Positions 6,406-8,294 of a DNA stretch of 8,294 nucleotides are shown one piece after another. Under the pieces are notes generated by a model. That model made no database searches, was not told where the DNA came from, and saw only the letters and a program-made list of their open reading frames with translations. Each line of letters opens with the position of its first letter. Position 1 is the stretch's first letter. Origin of the DNA: Legionella longbeachae (lineage in GTDB: Bacteria > Pseudomonadota > Gammaproteobacteria > Legionellales > Legionellaceae); NCBI GenBank assembly GCA_016191305.1, contig JACPOX010000188.1, forward strand, positions 1-8,294, in the 5' to 3' direction. Position numbers and translations under genes: made by a program.

Positions 6406-7336
6406 GTTAGTTTTTTGTTTGATGGGACCTACTGCTTCAGGAAAAACAGCCTTAGCTGTTGAATTGCTACGGTATTATCCGTTTGAAATCATTAGTGTCG
6501 ATTCGGCAATGATTTATCGAGAGATGAATATTGGAACAGCTAAGCCTACAGAACAGGAATTACAAATCGCTCCTCACTATTTAATTGACATTAAAGACCC
6601 TATTGAGTCTTATTCTGCAGCTCAATTTTGTACTGATACCTTGTCCTTATGTGATTCGATTATAAAGCGAGGCAAGATCCCTTTGCTCGTAGGTGGAACA
6701 ATGATGTACTTTAACGCACTTCAAAAAGGCTTATCTGTTTTACCCGAGGCTAACCCAGTTTTACGTCAGCAGCTGGAAAATGAGGCAGCGATACAAGGTT
6801 GGGAGTTTTTACATCAAAAACTAATGCAAGTTGATCCCAAAGCTGCAACTCGTATTCATGCGCATGATACTCAACGAATTCAACGCGCTTTAGAAGTATA
6901 TTATTTGACTGGAAAAACTTTATCAGCTTTGCTAGAGGAACAAAAACAAAGTCATGATCTTTTTTTTGCGAATTTTATTCTTTTTCCAGAGCAAAGATCC
7001 TGGTTGCACGAACGTATAGCTCAACGTTTTGATCACATGTTAACTGAAGGTTTTATAGAAGAAGTAAAACAGTTGCAGGAAAAATGGCCTTTATCGATGA
7101 ATTTACCTGCGATGCGTTGTGTTGGATATCGTCAGGTACTTGAATATCTTCATGGAGATTATGATTATACAATCATGCGCGATAAAGGAATTGCTGCGAC
7201 TCGGCAATTGGCCAAACGGCAATTGACTTGGCTTAGGCATTGGGATGATGCTTTATATTATGATCCACAACATGTAGGTTTTCGTGATGAGATTATAGCG
7301 AAAACAAGGGAAATATTAGATAATCTTAAATCTTAG
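6398..7336 (+). CDS. miaA: tRNA dimethylallyltransferase MiaA
   Basis: 312 residues (E. coli 316). MiaA transfers a dimethylallyl group from DMAPP to N6 of A37 in tRNAs that read codons beginning with U, giving i6A, which MiaB usually turns into ms2i6A. The P-loop GPTASGKT is at 10-17. Asp35 in SVDSAMIYREMNIGTAKP is the expected catalytic base that contacts A37. GGTMMYF (99-105) lines the channel, MRCVGYRQ (239-246) and TRQLAKRQLTWLR (268-280) are C-terminal signatures. The ATG lies inside the last codons of mutL, an 8-base overlap with no clear ribosome site of its own, so translation is probably coupled. In E. coli hfq and hflX come next; here they do not. An 8-T run at 6960-6967 is in frame and leaves the gene intact. 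Confidence 0.97.
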   Translation: MHKLVFCLMGPTASGKTALAVELLRYYPFEIISVDSAMIYREMNIGTAKPTEQELQIAPHYLIDIKDPIESYSAAQFCTDTLSLCDSIIKRGKIPLLVGGTMMYFNALQKGLSVLPEANPVLRQQLENEAAIQGWEFLHQKLMQVDPKAATRIHAHDTQRIQRALEVYYLTGKTLSALLEEQKQSHDLFFANFILFPEQRSWLHERIAQRFDHMLTEGFIEEVKQLQEKWPLSMNLPAMRCVGYRQVLEYLHGDYDYTIMRDKGIAATRQLAKRQLTWLRHWDDALYYDPQHVGFRDEIIAKTREILDNLKS

Positions 7337-7350
7337 CAAAAACATGCCTT

Positions 7351-7356
7351 AAAGGA
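7351..7356 (+). promoter_or_regulatory. Ribosome binding site of the zinc-finger gene
   Basis: AAAGGA lies five bases before the ATG at 7362. It is the clearest Shine-Dalgarno sequence after sspA in this otherwise overlap-driven cluster. It marks independent initiation after the 25-base gap that follows miaA. No terminator is seen in that gap. Confidence 0.7.
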
Positions 7357-7361
7357 ACATT

Positions 7362-7556
7362 ATGATAGAAACTAAAAAAGAACCATCGAGTACAAAAAAA
7401 AATTATGTAGTTCATCGAGATGAATTACCTTTAAGTTGCCCTACAAAAGATATGGAGCTCTGGAATGCGCACCCTAAGGTGTATTTACCCATAGAAAAAA
7501 CAGGAGTGGAAGTTTGTCCTTATTGTGGTTCGAGATTCGTTTTGCAGAATGATTAA
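7362..7556 (+). CDS. Small CHCC zinc-finger protein (zf-CHCC / NDUFS6-like family)
   Basis: 64 residues. A polar, lysine-rich N-terminus (1-19) precedes the conserved core LPLSCP (22-27), LWNAHPKVYLPI (33-44) and VCPYCGSRFVL (51-61). Cys26, His37, Cys52 and Cys55 give the C-H-C-x2-C ligand set of the zf-CHCC family. That family includes the zinc-binding end of the mitochondrial complex I accessory subunit NDUFS6 and many short bacterial proteins annotated only as zinc-finger domain-containing. Metal binding is well supported by the motif; the bacterial role is not established and I do not assign one. Its stop overlaps the downstream glycosyltransferase start by 8 bases. As I recall, a similar small protein sits beside heptosyltransferase genes in Pseudomonas, so the pairing may mean something. 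An A9 run (7394-7402) early in the gene is a possible slippage site. Confidence 0.88.
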   Translation: MIETKKEPSSTKKNYVVHRDELPLSCPTKDMELWNAHPKVYLPIEKTGVEVCPYCGSRFVLQND

Positions 7557-8294
7557 TTCTATTTGTATTGTAAGGTTATCTGCTTTAGGCGATGTTCTTA
7601 TGGCTGTGCCCCTCCTTAGAACCTTACAAGCTAATTTACCGCAAGCCAAAATAACCTGGATCATTTCCAAACCCGCTTTTGATTTGGTGGAAGGAATGGA
7701 CGGAGTTGAATTTATTTTAATTAATAAACCCAATAGTATTAGAGATTATTGGCGTTTTAAAAAGCGAATGAATGGTCGAACTTTTGATGTACTATTAGCA
7801 CCACAAGCTAGTCTCAGAACCAACTTACTTTATCCCTTAATTCGCGCCAAACGTAAAATTGGCTATGATAAACATAGGGCTAATGATGCCCATGGTTTAT
7901 TTGTTCATGAGCGAATAACTCCAGGTCTGGAGCATACTTTGGATGGCTTTTTGAAGTTTGCTCAAGCATTGGGAATAAAGAATCAAGTTATTCGCTGGGA
8001 TTTACCTATTTCTGCTGCCGATTATGCATGGGCAGAACATTATTTGCCCTCAAAAGGTCTTATCTTAGTGATTAATCCCGCTGCGAGTAAGCCCGAACGC
8101 AGTTGGCCTGTTGCACGATATATCGAAGTTTTGCAACTAGCTCTTAAAAGATGGAACGTTCAAGTGATTATAACTGGGGGACCAAGTGATTTTGATAAGT
8201 ACTTGGCTGAGGAAATTCTCAAAGTAATTCCCGCGATTAACCTTGTAGGTAAAACCAAACCCAAACAGTTATTAGCCTTAATCAGTAAAGCAAA
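7549..8294 (+). CDS. Family 9 glycosyltransferase, LPS heptosyltransferase-like (3' end beyond window)
   Basis: The frame is open from the ATG at 7549 to the last base: 248 residues plus two bases, with no stop. GT9 enzymes of the WaaC/WaaF type add heptose from ADP-heptose to the inner core of lipopolysaccharide at the cytoplasmic face of the inner membrane. The start ICIVRLSALGDVLMAVPLLRTL (residues 5-26) is the family N-terminus, with Asp15 matching the catalytic base Asp13 of WaaC. Further matches are FDVLLAPQASLRTNLL, AKRKIGYD, the second-domain opening INPAASKPERSWPVARY (175-191) and VIITGGPSD. The usual DTGLSHLA-like sugar-nucleotide motif would fall past the window end. Acceptor and exact sugar cannot be told, so no symbol is given. 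The start lies within the zinc-finger gene with no visible ribosome site, so translation is probably coupled to it. Confidence 0.9.
   Translation, partial: MINSICIVRLSALGDVLMAVPLLRTLQANLPQAKITWIISKPAFDLVEGMDGVEFILINKPNSIRDYWRFKKRMNGRTFDVLLAPQASLRTNLLYPLIRAKRKIGYDKHRANDAHGLFVHERITPGLEHTLDGFLKFAQALGIKNQVIRWDLPISAADYAWAEHYLPSKGLILVINPAASKPERSWPVARYIEVLQLALKRWNVQVIITGGPSDFDKYLAEEILKVIPAINLVGKTKPKQLLALISKA

Noticed and set aside
7485..7733. Minus-strand frame across the zinc-finger/glycosyltransferase junction
   Set aside because: Antisense shadow; the + strand codes for two recognised families over the same bases.
1..8294. A novel defence, mobile or secretion system
   Set aside because: All nine genes beyond the upstream tail belong to well-known families in mostly conserved order; there are no direct repeats, integrase, transposase or unassigned large frames.

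Overview
This window looks like ordinary chromosomal DNA from a gammaproteobacterium. It is AT-rich by eye, and its protein sequences and gene order fit the Legionellales (Legionella or a close relative best). The placement rests on family recognition from memory, not on a search. Every gene lies on the + strand, and all complete genes have intact reading frames and recognisable families. I see no mobile element, CRISPR array, tRNA, rRNA, toxin-antitoxin pair or defence module.

Layout. (1) Bases 1-132 hold the tail of an upstream gene that ends in one membrane segment. (2) sspA and sspB follow (157-1186): an RNA-polymerase-associated stress regulator and the ClpXP adaptor for ssrA-tagged proteins. 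(3) The only sizeable gap is 1187-1371. It is rich in inverted repeats that fold on paper into a three-way junction (1209-1269) followed by a long hairpin (1272-1331). I recognise no known RNA family there and no canonical terminator. (4) A tightly packed block runs from 1372 to 7336: nnr (bifunctional NAD(P)HX repair), tsaE (tRNA t6A synthesis), an AmiB/AmiC-type amidase, mutL and miaA. This is the order known from E. coli (nnr-tsaE-amiB-mutL-miaA). Each gene overlaps the next by 4 to 10 bases, which implies one transcript with coupled translation. The hfq and hflX genes that follow miaA in E. coli are absent here. (5) Instead, after 25 bases comes a 64-residue CHCC zinc-finger protein. It overlaps by 8 bases a family 9 glycosyltransferase (heptosyltransferase-like) that runs off the window end.

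How the genes fit together. The block mixes repair of damaged cofactor (Nnr), tRNA modification at positions 37 (TsaE, t6A; MiaA, i6A), septal peptidoglycan splitting (amidase), DNA mismatch repair (MutL) and, at the end, probable LPS core synthesis. It is a conserved housekeeping superoperon, not a single pathway.

I found no undescribed system. The points most worth a second look are the structured sspB-nnr spacer, a set of competing stems just before the mutL start that could mask its ribosome binding site, and a MutL C-terminus without the endonuclease motif. The zinc-finger/glycosyltransferase pairing is also worth checking.
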